Source: an uncultured Eubacteriales bacterium
Lineage (GTDB): Bacteria; Bacillota; Clostridia; Oscillospirales; Oscillospiraceae
Direction: 5' to 3'
NCBI GenBank assembly: GCA_900549865.1
Contig: URPU01000001.1
Location: 1 to 59,106 of the forward strand
Length of the DNA: 59,106 nucleotides
Positions 41,665 to 50,738 of the stretch are shown here, piece after piece. Each line of letters begins with the position of its first letter. Position 1 is the stretch's first letter. The position numbers and the translations under genes are program-made. The notes beneath the pieces are model-generated. The model was not told the origin of the DNA. It saw nothing but the letters and a program-made list of their open reading frames with translations, and made no database searches.

Positions 41665-43047
41665 ATGCAGCTTATTGCAAGTATCAACAGCCATATCAAC
41701 GCCTTTGTGTGGGGGCCGGCCATGCTGGCGCTGTTCATTTTCACGGGGCTGTTTCTCTCTTTTAAAACCGGGTTTATTCAGATAACGCGCTGGCGCTGCA
41801 TCATGCAAAGGACCGTCGGCTCTCTCTTTAAGGGCGGCGCGGCGCACGGAGAGGGCGGCCTAACGCCGTTTCAGGCAATGACAACGGCATTGGCCGGGAC
41901 TGTCGGCACGGGGAACATTGCCGGTGTGACCGGGGCGCTGTTCGCGGGCGGGCCGGGCGCGGTGTTCTGGATGTGGGTGTCGTCTGTGCTGGGGATGGCC
42001 ACAAAGTACGCGGAGATTGCGCTTGCCATGAAATACCGCTCCGCCGATGCAAACGGAACGCTTCACGGAGGACCGATGTATTATATAGAGGCCGGGCTTG
42101 GCCGCGGCTGGCGGTGGCTTGCGGTATGCTTTGCCCTGCTTGGCGGGCTTGCAAGCTTCGGCATCGGCAACATCGCGCAGGGCAGTGAGATCGCAGGCGC
42201 GATGAGCGCGCTTTTCAATACGCCGCGGCTTATAACGGGGATAGGACTTGCGCTCGTCGTGGGCTTCGTGGCGCTGGGCGGCGTAAAGCGCGTCGGCAAT
42301 GTGACGGCGCTGCTCGTGCCGCTGATGTCGGTGCTGTATCTTGCGGCGGGGCTGTTCGTGCTTATAGTGCGGGCGGCGGACGTGCCCGCGATGCTGCTTC
42401 TGATAGTCAAAAGCGCTTTCAGCGCGAAGGCCGCCGCCGGAGGGGCGTTCGGCTATTCCGTGATGCGGGCAATGAAGCTTGGCTTCGCCCGCGGTATTTT
42501 TTCAAACGAGGCCGGGCTTGGCTCCGCGCCGATAGCGCACGCCGCCTCCTCCGCAAGCGAGCCGTGTGAGCAGGCCATGTGGGGCGTGTTTGAGGTGTTT
42601 GCGGACACGATAGTCATATGCTCCGTCACGGCGTTCACGGTGCTGCTATCCGGGATACTCGACGCGCCGGGCGGGCAGGCGGCATACGTCTCCGCCGGGG
42701 CTGCGGCCGCCGCGGCGTTCGACGCGGTCATCCCCGGCCATATCGGCAGCGCGGTGATACAGATAAGCCTGATATTCTTCGCGGTCTCCAGCATGATAAG
42801 CTGGTGCTACTACGGGGAGAGCTGCTGGGGCTATCTCTCCTCCGGAAGCAGGACGGTCATATTTGTATATAAGCTCATTTTCACGGCGGTGTGTGTCGCG
42901 GGGGCGGCAGGCTCCGGCGCGCTGATGTGGGATATATCCGACACGCTCAACGGCCTCATGGCCATCCCGAATCTGACGGCGCTGCTGCTCCTCTCCGGCA
43001 CTGTTGCGGCGTTAAGTCGGGATTATTTCAACAGGGATAGGCAATAG
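41665..43047 (+). CDS. Alanine/sodium symporter family transporter (AGCS)
   Basis: The 460-aa membrane protein has about ten hydrophobic segments and AGCS family motifs: TALAGTVGTGNIAGV, GGPGAVFWMWV, GGPMYYIE and RGIFSNEAGLGSAPIAHAA. These carriers import alanine or glycine with sodium. The specific amino acid is not clear. GGAG precedes the ATG; the short gap before it has a small hairpin (ATACGCA/TGCGTAT). Confidence 0.93.
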   Translation: MQLIASINSHINAFVWGPAMLALFIFTGLFLSFKTGFIQITRWRCIMQRTVGSLFKGGAAHGEGGLTPFQAMTTALAGTVGTGNIAGVTGALFAGGPGAVFWMWVSSVLGMATKYAEIALAMKYRSADANGTLHGGPMYYIEAGLGRGWRWLAVCFALLGGLASFGIGNIAQGSEIAGAMSALFNTPRLITGIGLALVVGFVALGGVKRVGNVTALLVPLMSVLYLAAGLFVLIVRAADVPAMLLLIVKSAFSAKAAAGGAFGYSVMRAMKLGFARGIFSNEAGLGSAPIAHAASSASEPCEQAMWGVFEVFADTIVICSVTAFTVLLSGILDAPGGQAAYVSAGAAAAAAFDAVIPGHIGSAVIQISLIFFAVSSMISWCYYGESCWGYLSSGSRTVIFVYKLIFTAVCVAGAAGSGALMWDISDTLNGLMAIPNLTALLLLSGTVAALSRDYFNRDRQ

Positions 43048-43142
43048 ATTTCAAATTTCTGTGGCATATACGCGCACATGATGGTATAATAAAAACAATT
43101 TGCAGCTTACCGCATAAATACATATGAAACGGAGAGAAGGCC

Positions 43143-44630
43143 ATGGATGAAGAGCTAAGGCTGAGGAAGAAAAACCTCATAATGTACCCGCTGGGAACTG
43201 TCGGAAGAGATATGATATACAATCTCTTCACCAATTTCATACTCACGTATATTCTTTTCACACGCAAGCTTGACGCGGCGCAGCTTGCCGCCATCACGGC
43301 GATAATGGTCGGCGCGCGTATCTTTGATGCGTTCAACGACCCGATAATGGGCAATATAATCGAGCGCACGCGCACGCGCTGGGGCAAGTTCAAGCCGTGG
43401 CTCGTCATCGGCATCGTGACGACGTCCATCGTCGTCTACCTCGCGTTCAACACCGACTTGCAGGGCTGGAGCTTTATCTGGTTCTTCGGCATCATTTACT
43501 TCATGTACAGCATCACTTACACCATGCACGACATCTCCTATTGGGGCATGATCCCCTCTCTGGGGTCTGACGCGCATGTGCGCAACCAGTTCGCCTCCCG
43601 TGCGACGCTGTTTGCCGGTATGGGCGGCGCGCTTGCGGGCTTCCTTATCCCGCGCTTTACGACGGGCGACGGAACTCTCGGCGGCTCGGCGAGCTATGCG
43701 TATGGCCGCATCGCGCTTGTGATATGCATCCTTGCGCCGCTGTTTCTGTGCTTCACCATCTTCGGCGTGAAGGAAAACCGCAGCTATAACAAGGAAAAGG
43801 TCCCGCCCGTCAGCTTCAAGAAGATAATCGGCACCATCGGCGGGAACGACCAGCTTCTGTGGATTGCGCTCATCTTTCTTATCCAGCAGATCGGCAACGG
43901 GATAGTGCTGGGCGGCCTCGGCTCCACCTACATATACTTCGACCTTGGCTATCAGGGCGGGTATTATTCCAACTTCTCCACCTTCGGCCTTGCCGCCACG
44001 GCGGTGCTGATGGTGTTCTACCCCGCCATTTCCCAGAAAATAAACCGGAAGCCGCTCATGGGCATAATGACGGTGGTCGCAGCTGCCGGGTATATAATAA
44101 TGCTGGCGATAGGCATGGCGATGCCCGCGGCAAACCCGGCGCTGAAATGTTGGCTGTTCACCGGCGGATATATGCTGGCGAATTTCGGCCAGTACAGCTT
44201 CTATCTTATAATGATGATCTCCATACTCAACACCGTTGAGTATAACGAGCTTATCTGCGGCGAACGCGACGAGGCGATAATCTCCTCCCTCCGTCCGTTT
44301 TTGACGAAGCTGTCCTCCGCGCTGATTGCTATCATAACCTATATCTGCTATATCATTTTCGGCGTGCTGGGCTACACAAATCAGATATCCGGGCTTGAAC
44401 AGCTCACCTCCATGGGTGAGCTGACAGAGGCGCAGAAGCTCAGCAGCATTGCAGATGTTATAGTGCAGGTGCAGCCGGGGCAGAAAACGGGCCTTCTCAT
44501 CTGCATAACCGTCGTACCGTTCATTTTCATGTTTGTGTCATACGTGCTGTACAACAAGCACTATAAGCTCGACGAGGATGAGTATGTGCGCATCTGCGGC
44601 GAGCTGGAAAGGCGTGAGCGCGCAGAATGA
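43143..44630 (+). CDS. Sugar/cation symporter, GPH family (MFS)
   Basis: The 495-aa protein has about twelve hydrophobic segments and the GPH features DAFNDPIMGNIIERTRTRWGKFKPWL and the paired basic loops. GPH carriers move glycosides, pentosides or hexuronides with sodium or protons. The substrate is unknown. A TATAAT at 43085-43090 without a good -35 box may be its promoter. It overlaps the PIG-L gene by ATGA, so the pair may handle an acylated or glycosylated substrate. Confidence 0.9.
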   Translation: MDEELRLRKKNLIMYPLGTVGRDMIYNLFTNFILTYILFTRKLDAAQLAAITAIMVGARIFDAFNDPIMGNIIERTRTRWGKFKPWLVIGIVTTSIVVYLAFNTDLQGWSFIWFFGIIYFMYSITYTMHDISYWGMIPSLGSDAHVRNQFASRATLFAGMGGALAGFLIPRFTTGDGTLGGSASYAYGRIALVICILAPLFLCFTIFGVKENRSYNKEKVPPVSFKKIIGTIGGNDQLLWIALIFLIQQIGNGIVLGGLGSTYIYFDLGYQGGYYSNFSTFGLAATAVLMVFYPAISQKINRKPLMGIMTVVAAAGYIIMLAIGMAMPAANPALKCWLFTGGYMLANFGQYSFYLIMMISILNTVEYNELICGERDEAIISSLRPFLTKLSSALIAIITYICYIIFGVLGYTNQISGLEQLTSMGELTEAQKLSSIADVIVQVQPGQKTGLLICITVVPFIFMFVSYVLYNKHYKLDEDEYVRICGELERRERAE

Positions 44631-45400
44631 GCATAACAAAGCTGGTGCTGAAATTTGCGCTGCCGCATCCGGCGCTGGAGGAATACGACAGGTTCCTGTT
44701 TATCGGCCCGCACCCAGACGACATTGAGATAGGCGCGGGCGCGACGGCGGCAAAGCTTGCCGCTGCCGGGAAGAAGGTGTGCTTTCTCATATGCATAGAC
44801 GGACGCTTTGGCGACGCGAACGCGCCGCGGGGCGTCACACCGGAGGCGCTTGCCGCCATGCGGCAGGATGAGGCGCGGCAGTCCGCCGCGCGCCTCGGCG
44901 TGCATGACGTGCGCTTCCTCGGTCTCACGGACGGCGGCTTCTATACGCAGGATGAGCTTATGCGCGGCATCGCCCGGAGCATCGGCGAGTTCAGGCCGGA
45001 CGCGGTGTTCGCGCCCGACCCGTGCGTGACGAGCGAATGTCATATCGACCACCTGAATGTCGGCGAGGCCGTGCGCAGGGCGGCATATCTGGCACCATAT
45101 GAAAAGATAATGGCCGGGTACGGCGCTGTAAGCGCCCCGGTCTCGGCACTCGCCTATTACATGACGGCAAAGCCGAACGTCTTTATAAAAACCTCCGGAT
45201 ACGTGAAAGCCCAGCTTGACGCAATATTCTCCTGCCATAAGACGCAGTTTCCAGCCGGTTCGCCGGACGCGGAGTCCATCGCGCTGTACATAAAGCTGCG
45301 CGCGGCGGATTTCGGCCTGCGCAGCATGAAGGGGCAGGCCGAGGGCTTCCGCGTGCTCGGCGTGACGCAGATGCACTGTCTGCCGGAGGCCGGCGACTGA
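44627..45400 (+). CDS. PIG-L/LmbE family deacetylase
   Basis: The 257-aa protein has the zinc motif HPDDIEIGAG near residue 27 and the second motif ECHIDHLNVG, which define PIG-L/LmbE N-deacetylases acting on N-acetyl-glucosaminyl compounds. It is translationally coupled to the GPH transporter, which suggests import and deacetylation of the same compound. This is inference. Confidence 0.92.
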   Translation: MSITKLVLKFALPHPALEEYDRFLFIGPHPDDIEIGAGATAAKLAAAGKKVCFLICIDGRFGDANAPRGVTPEALAAMRQDEARQSAARLGVHDVRFLGLTDGGFYTQDELMRGIARSIGEFRPDAVFAPDPCVTSECHIDHLNVGEAVRRAAYLAPYEKIMAGYGAVSAPVSALAYYMTAKPNVFIKTSGYVKAQLDAIFSCHKTQFPAGSPDAESIALYIKLRAADFGLRSMKGQAEGFRVLGVTQMHCLPEAGD

Positions 45401-45417
45401 CATACCGAAAAAATTAT

Positions 45418-45450
45418 CAAGGCAAGGCCAATACTTATGGCCTTGCCTTG
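45418..45450. terminator. Two-way terminator between the PIG-L gene and glnN
   Basis: A perfect 13-bp stem (CAAGGCAAGGCCA with TGGCCTTGCCTTG) closes a 7-base loop. The minus-strand exit is T-rich, so it best fits the end of glnN. Confidence 0.88.
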
Positions 45451-45470
45451 AATGTTATTCGCCTTATTCG

Positions 45471-47573
45471 TCACACCGAAAACAGCAGCTCGGTAAATGT
45501 CGGGTACGGCCAGTACTTCGTCGCCGTGAGAAGCTCCAGCTTGTCAACAACGGCACGCACGGCCTCGGTTTTCTTTTCCACCTGATTATGATAGTAATCA
45601 AGCAGCTCCTCCGGCGTTGCGTTGGGGTTAACGGTCTCTATCGCGGTTTTCAGCTCGACGGTCTTTTCAAGAAGCTCATCATTGAGTATGCACAGCGCGT
45701 TTACAAGTGAGGTCTCGACCTGATGCGTCGCGCCGGGGATGGCGGAGTACTTCGACACGATGGTATTGCAGAGCTTGGCCTCATACTCGGAAACGGCGTT
45801 CATAATGCCATGCTGGACGATGTCCACAAGGGTCGCCGCCTCGATATGAATGACCTTGCAGTACTTTTCAATATGGATGTCATGGCGGGACATTATCTCC
45901 TCATGGGTATACACGCCCTGCCGGGTAAGAAGCTCGATATTCTTCGGCAGGATGTAAGACGGCAGCGCCTCCGCCGTGTTTTTGAAGTTTGCAAGCCCGC
46001 GGCGCTCCGCCTCGGCTATCCACGCCTTGTCATAGCCGTTGCCGCCGAAGATGATGCGCCTGTGCGCCGTGAACGCGTCGCGGATAAGCTCATGCAGGGT
46101 CTCATTGAAGTTCTCCGCCTTTTCAAGCTCATCCGAAAAACGGCTGAGCTCATCCGCCATTATTGCGTTGAGGACCGTGACCGGCCCGGCAATGGACTGG
46201 CTAGACCCGGCCATGCGGAATTCAAACTTGTTGCCCGTGAACGCGAGGGGCGACGTCCTGTTGCGGTCCGTCGTATCCTGCGGGATAGCCGGAAGCACAT
46301 CCACGCCGATGCGCAGCGTGCGGTGCTCAAGCTCGGAATAGCCGCACTCATCCACTATCGCGTCCACTATCCCTTCAAGCTCCGCGCCGAGGAAGATGGA
46401 CACTATTGCGGGCGGCGCTTCCTGCGCGCCGAGGCGGTGGTCGTTCCCGGCAAAGGCGACGGAACAGCGAAGAAGCTCCTGATATTCATCTGCCCCCTTG
46501 ACGAATGCGGCAAGAAACAGCAGAAACGCCGCGTTCTGGCTGGGCGTCTTGCCCGGCGAGAAGAGATTGACGCCGGTATTTGTGGACAGCGACCAGTTGA
46601 TATGCTTGCCGGAGCCGTTCACACCGGCAAAGGGCTTTTCATGCAGCAGACAGACCATGCCGTGCCGCTCGGCGACCTTCTTCATCGTCTCCATAACGAG
46701 CTGGTTCTGGTCGCTGGCGGTGTTCGCGTCGGTGAATATGGGGGCCATTTCATGCTGCGCCGGGGCGACTTCGTTATGCTTCGTCTTTGACAGCACGCCC
46801 AGCTTCCACAGCTCCTCGTCCAGATCCTTCATATACGCGGCGACGCGCGGCCGGATGACTCCGAAATAGTGATCGTCAAGCTCCTGCCCCTTGGGCGGCT
46901 TCGTGCCGAAAAGCGTCCTGCCGCAAAGGCGCAGATCCTCGCGCTTGTTGAACATCTCTTTGTCGATGAGGAAATACTCCTGCTCCGCGCCGACCTGCGG
47001 CGTGACGCGGTCAACATCGGTCTCGCCGAAAAGGTGCAGCACGCGCACGGCCTCACGGTTGACGGCCTCCATGGAGCGCAGCAGCGGCGCTTTCTTATCC
47101 AGCGCCGCCCCGCTGTAGGAGCAGAACACCGTCGGGATGCAGAGACTGCCATCCTTTATGAAGGCAAAGGCCGTCGGATCCCACGCGCTGTAGCCGCGCG
47201 CCTCAAACGTGGCGCGCAGACCGCCGGTGGGAAAGCTGGAGGCGTCCGGCTCACCGCAGACGAGCTCAGACCCGGAAAACTCCATGGTTATCCGGCCACC
47301 GGGCGCGTTCTTGATGAAGCTGTCGTGCTTCTCCGCGGTTATCCCGGTCATGGGCTGGAACCAGTGCGTAAAATGCGTGGCCCCGCGCTCCAGCGCCCAG
47401 GTCTTCATCGCGTCGGCGATATCGTTGGCCGCCGAAAGCGGAAGCGGCTGGCGGCTTTTCAGGCACTGACGCCACACCTGCATCGCAGGCGCGGGAACGT
47501 ACTGCTCCATCACATGCTCATTGAAAACCATCGAGCCGAACAGCTCCGGTATCCTGTTTATATTCTCACTCAT
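45471..47573 (-). CDS. glnN: Glutamine synthetase type III
   Basis: The product of about 700 aa is in the GSIII size range, far larger than GSI or GSII. It starts MSENINRIPELFGSMVFNEHVM, then has GAEQEYFLID, KTKHNEVAPAQHEMAPIF, NGSGKHINWSL and the RLGAQEAPPAIVSIFLG region, all typical of GSIII. It joins ammonia and glutamate using ATP. The ATG at 47573 follows GGGAGG; a longer in-frame start at 47606 is less likely. It lies 35 bases after the F420-ligase-like gene. Confidence 0.95.
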   Translation of the reverse strand: MSENINRIPELFGSMVFNEHVMEQYVPAPAMQVWRQCLKSRQPLPLSAANDIADAMKTWALERGATHFTHWFQPMTGITAEKHDSFIKNAPGGRITMEFSGSELVCGEPDASSFPTGGLRATFEARGYSAWDPTAFAFIKDGSLCIPTVFCSYSGAALDKKAPLLRSMEAVNREAVRVLHLFGETDVDRVTPQVGAEQEYFLIDKEMFNKREDLRLCGRTLFGTKPPKGQELDDHYFGVIRPRVAAYMKDLDEELWKLGVLSKTKHNEVAPAQHEMAPIFTDANTASDQNQLVMETMKKVAERHGMVCLLHEKPFAGVNGSGKHINWSLSTNTGVNLFSPGKTPSQNAAFLLFLAAFVKGADEYQELLRCSVAFAGNDHRLGAQEAPPAIVSIFLGAELEGIVDAIVDECGYSELEHRTLRIGVDVLPAIPQDTTDRNRTSPLAFTGNKFEFRMAGSSQSIAGPVTVLNAIMADELSRFSDELEKAENFNETLHELIRDAFTAHRRIIFGGNGYDKAWIAEAERRGLANFKNTAEALPSYILPKNIELLTRQGVYTHEEIMSRHDIHIEKYCKVIHIEAATLVDIVQHGIMNAVSEYEAKLCNTIVSKYSAIPGATHQVETSLVNALCILNDELLEKTVELKTAIETVNPNATPEELLDYYHNQVEKKTEAVRAVVDKLELLTATKYWPYPTFTELLFSV

Positions 47574-47608
47574 CTTAAGCCCCTCCCAGTACAGCGAAAA
47601 AAGCAAAA

Positions 47609-48802
47609 TCAGTCAGTCGTGTAATTATCGAAATAGCCCTGAATGTAAACTATAGGCGTGCCCTTATCTCCGCTGCCGGAGGTCAGATCGCACAGTGAGC
47701 CGATAAGGTCCGTCAGGCGGCGCGGCGTGGTCCCCTCGGAGACCATCTTGCCGACAAGGCTGCCGTCCTTCTTCTTTATCTCGCCCTTTATCGCCTCGCG
47801 CAGCGCCTCGCCGGAAAGCGCGGAGAAGTCGTTGTCCGCAAGGTACTTGAGCTTCAGCTCGTTCGGCGTGCCCTCAAGGCCGCTTGTATACGCGGGCGAG
47901 ACCACAGGGTCTGCAAGCTCCCATATCTTGCCCACGGGGTCTTTGAAAGCGCCGTCGCCGTAGACCATGACTTCAACATGCTTCCCCGTGAGGGAGAGCA
48001 TCTTTGCCTGGATGTCCTCAACAAGTGCCTGACAGTCGCGCGGGAAAAGCTTCACGGTGGCTTCCGTCGCCTTATTTGTGCCAAGCAGGCCGTAGCGTGC
48101 GTTATAGCCGCTGCCGTTCACGGGCGCGGTGAGGATATCGTCCAGCCCGCACACACGCGCCGCCCCCGCGGCCTTAAGGATGCGCTTTGTGCGGGAACGC
48201 GTGTGAATATCACAGCAGAGGACGTTTTTCGTGTACTTGAGTATCTCGCGGGCGTCGTTGGCAAAGATTATCTCCGCCTCGGCTCCGCTTTCCTTTATGA
48301 TGTCGGAGTAATACTGCACATAGTCCACGCCGGTGAAGGGGTGCACAGTATATCCGAACAGCTCTCTGTATTTTTCAAGCGTGAGAACGTCCTTGTACGG
48401 GTCTATCCCCTTCTCGTCCAGCGCGTCGATATCCACAAGATGATTGCCGACCTCGTCAGACGGATAGGACAGCATGAGCACGACCTTTTTCGCGCCGCCT
48501 GCGATGCCGCGCAGGCAGATGGCGAAGCGGTTGCGGCTGAGTATCGGGAATATGACGCCGATAGTCTCCCCGCCAAGCTTTTCGCGCACGTCCGCCGCGA
48601 TATCGGAAACAGCCGCGTAGTTCCCCTGCGCGCGGGCAACTATGGCCTCCGTCATGGCAATTATATCGCGGTCACGCACTTCAAGCTCGCCGTTTTCAAC
48701 GGCCTGCATAACGCTGCCGCAGACTATTTCACTGAGATCGTCGCCGCTGCGTATGATAGGCGCGCGCAGCCCGCGGGAAACTGTGCCGACCATTCTTCCC
48801 AT
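47609..48802 (-). CDS. F420:glutamate ligase-fold protein (CofE-like)
   Basis: The 397-aa protein has patterns of the F420_ligase (CofE-like) family: an N-terminal RDRDIIAMTEAIVARAQGN and VIFPILSRNRFAICLRGIAGGAKKVVLMLSYPSDEVGNHLVD, then a long C-terminal part. CofE adds glutamate to F420-0. No F420 genes are visible in the window and the organism type does not normally make F420, so a different glutamate-ligase reaction is likely. It is directly upstream of glnN behind one promoter. Confidence 0.78.
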   Translation of the reverse strand: MGRMVGTVSRGLRAPIIRSGDDLSEIVCGSVMQAVENGELEVRDRDIIAMTEAIVARAQGNYAAVSDIAADVREKLGGETIGVIFPILSRNRFAICLRGIAGGAKKVVLMLSYPSDEVGNHLVDIDALDEKGIDPYKDVLTLEKYRELFGYTVHPFTGVDYVQYYSDIIKESGAEAEIIFANDAREILKYTKNVLCCDIHTRSRTKRILKAAGAARVCGLDDILTAPVNGSGYNARYGLLGTNKATEATVKLFPRDCQALVEDIQAKMLSLTGKHVEVMVYGDGAFKDPVGKIWELADPVVSPAYTSGLEGTPNELKLKYLADNDFSALSGEALREAIKGEIKKKDGSLVGKMVSEGTTPRRLTDLIGSLCDLTSGSGDKGTPIVYIQGYFDNYTTD

Positions 48803-48852
48803 AGCAATAATTCTCCTCTATAATTCAAAAGTGTGAAAAAACAACGGTAGAA

Positions 48853-48881
48853 AGTATACTATAATTCGCGCGGCTTGTAAA
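48853..48881 (-). promoter_or_regulatory. Sigma-A-type promoter for the ligase-like gene and glnN
   Basis: On the minus strand TTTACA and TATACT are separated by 17 bp, about 50 bases before the start codon. Confidence 0.65.
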
Positions 48882-48922
48882 TAAATTTTTACGCCCGCTT
48901 TACACCGCTGAGCGCAGCGAAA

Positions 48923-48957
48923 ACGCCTCCCGCGCGGTATCATCGCGCAGGAGGCGT
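48923..48957 (-). terminator. Terminator of the trpXYZ operon
   Basis: ACGCCTCC pairs with GGAGGCGT and, after one mismatch, GCGCG pairs with CGCGC around a 7-base loop. On the minus strand TTTTCG follows. It lies 18 bases after the ATPase stop. Confidence 0.85.
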
Positions 48958-48974
48958 AAGTTTCTGTCTGTTAT

Positions 48975-49763
48975 TCAAGTGGAAAGAAGCATTCTGTCGT
49001 TGTCCAGCTCCTTGCCAACGCCGGCCTTGAAGCTTTCAAGCAGGTCCTGTATGGTCAGGCCCTTGCGCTTTTCGCCGCTGACGTCCTGAATGATGCGGCC
49101 CTTGTCCATCATCAGCGTTCTGTTGCCAAGCTCAAGCGCGGACTGCATATTGTGCGTTATCATAAGGCAGGTCAGCTTGTTCTCTGCGACGATCTTCTGC
49201 GTCAGCGCCAGCACCTTCTCCGCGGTGCCGGGGTCGAGCGCGGCGGTGTGCTCATCCAGCAGAAGGAGCTTCGGCGGCACGATGGTCGCCATCATCAGCG
49301 TGAGCGCCTGACGCTGTCCGCCGGACAGCAGCCCGACGGGCTGACGCAGTCTGTCCTCCAGCCCCATGCCGAGGAGCGAGAGCTTTTCGCGGAATATCTC
49401 CCTGTCCTGCTTCGATATCTGCGCGAACCACCCGCCGTGCCCCGCGGCAAGGGCGAGGTTTTCTTCAATGGTCATGCCGGGCGCACTGCCGGACATGGGG
49501 TCCTGAAACAGGCGGCCGATATTCTTGGCCCTGCGGTATTCCGGCAGGAAGGTGATGTCCTCTCCGCCAAGTTCAATGGTGCCGCTGTCAGTGAAGAAGC
49601 TGCCGCCGATGGCATTGAACAGCGTAGATTTGCCCGCGCCGTTCGCCCCGATTATCGTCACGAAATCACCGGCGTCAAGGTGGAGCGAAAGATCCTCCAG
49701 CGCCTTTTTCTCGTTGACTGTGCCGGGGTTAAAGGTCTTGGATATATGAGACAAGGTCAGCAT
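48975..49763 (-). CDS. trpZ: Tryptophan-type ABC importer ATPase
   Basis: The 262-aa ATPase starts MLTLSHISKTFNPGTVNEKKALEDL and has Walker A GANGAGKST, signature LSGGQRQALTLMMATI and Walker B LLLLDEHTAALDP. GGGGAA precedes the ATG at 49763, which overlaps the permease stop; a longer in-frame reading extends into the permease gene and is not supported. The tryptophan role is inferred from the T-box at the head of the operon. Confidence 0.9.
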   Translation of the reverse strand: MLTLSHISKTFNPGTVNEKKALEDLSLHLDAGDFVTIIGANGAGKSTLFNAIGGSFFTDSGTIELGGEDITFLPEYRRAKNIGRLFQDPMSGSAPGMTIEENLALAAGHGGWFAQISKQDREIFREKLSLLGMGLEDRLRQPVGLLSGGQRQALTLMMATIVPPKLLLLDEHTAALDPGTAEKVLALTQKIVAENKLTCLMITHNMQSALELGNRTLMMDKGRIIQDVSGEKRKGLTIQDLLESFKAGVGKELDNDRMLLST

Positions 49764-50707
49764 CAGCAGCTTCCCCCTTTCCCGCGCGCCGCGGCCGCGC
49801 TGCGCATACGGCGGCGCAGCATTGGCGCCTGCTGCTTGAGATACGGCACAGATATCGCCAGCACGACTATCACCGACGAAACGAGCTTGAGCATGAAAGC
49901 CGGCATGTTGAGCCGAAGCGCTATCGTGTATATGATCCTGAATATCAGCGCGCCAAGCACCACACCGACAGCCCGGCGGAAAACGCCGCCGCGCCCCATC
50001 ACCGTGCCGCCTATCAGCAGCGACGCCAGCGCGATAGTCACCATGCCGGTTCCGAGGTTTATGTCCACAGCCTTCTGCGCCTGCGCCATAAGGCAGCCGG
50101 AAAGCGCCGTGAACGCGTTCGCCACGCAAAGCCCGACGGTGGTCGTGAACGCGGGGTTTATCGAGGACGAGCGAACCATTATCGGGTTATTCCCCGTGGC
50201 GCGGATGGCAAGGCCGAGGCGCGTGCGCAGGAAGAGCGCGAGGATGACCAGCGCCGCGGCGACGGCAGCGGCAGAGACGACGAGCTTATAGAGGCCGCTG
50301 AACGCGGTCCCGGCAAGCGCCGCCTTGGTTATGGTGAACACCGTCTCCGCCTTGTTGAGATTCAGCAGCGACGAGCCGCCCATAACGGCAATGTTGATGG
50401 AATAAAGCGCGGTGTTAACGATGATGCCGGCAAGCAGGCTGTTTACGCCCATTCTTGTTTGCAGCACAGCCACGACGAAGCCGGAGCATATCCCGGCGGC
50501 CATGGCCGCCCCCAGCGAGAGCCAGGGGTGACCGGCCAGGGCCACAACAGCGCCGACGGCAGCGCCCAGCGTGAAGCAGCCGTCCGTGGACATGTCGCAG
50601 ACATTCAGCATGGAGTAGCTCAAAAACAGCGCCAGCACGGTCAACGAGCAGGTCAGTCCAAGCTCTGCCGCTGTTTGCCCAAGGGAAAGGATAGTGGACA
50701 GATCCAT
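49763..50707 (-). CDS. trpY: Tryptophan-type ABC importer permease
   Basis: The 314-aa membrane protein has about eight or nine hydrophobic segments and belongs to the BPD_transp_2 permease group (LNVCDMSTDGCFTLGAAVGAVVAL, GINSLLAGIIV-like VNSLLAGIIVNTALYSINI). AGAGG lies 8 bases before the ATG. It is 31 bases downstream of trpX and overlaps the ATPase start. Confidence 0.88.
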   Translation of the reverse strand: MDLSTILSLGQTAAELGLTCSLTVLALFLSYSMLNVCDMSTDGCFTLGAAVGAVVALAGHPWLSLGAAMAAGICSGFVVAVLQTRMGVNSLLAGIIVNTALYSINIAVMGGSSLLNLNKAETVFTITKAALAGTAFSGLYKLVVSAAAVAAALVILALFLRTRLGLAIRATGNNPIMVRSSSINPAFTTTVGLCVANAFTALSGCLMAQAQKAVDINLGTGMVTIALASLLIGGTVMGRGGVFRRAVGVVLGALIFRIIYTIALRLNMPAFMLKLVSSVIVVLAISVPYLKQQAPMLRRRMRSAAAARGKGGSC

Positions 50708-50738
50708 TTTATATGCCTCTTAGTTTGTAATATCTGTA

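Noticed and set aside
48975..50129. Long form of the TrpZ ATPase starting inside the permease gene
   Set aside because: The extra N-terminus is low-complexity, Arg/Ala-rich sequence opposite to any known ATPase start, while the ATG at 49763 has a ribosome site and the usual N-terminus.
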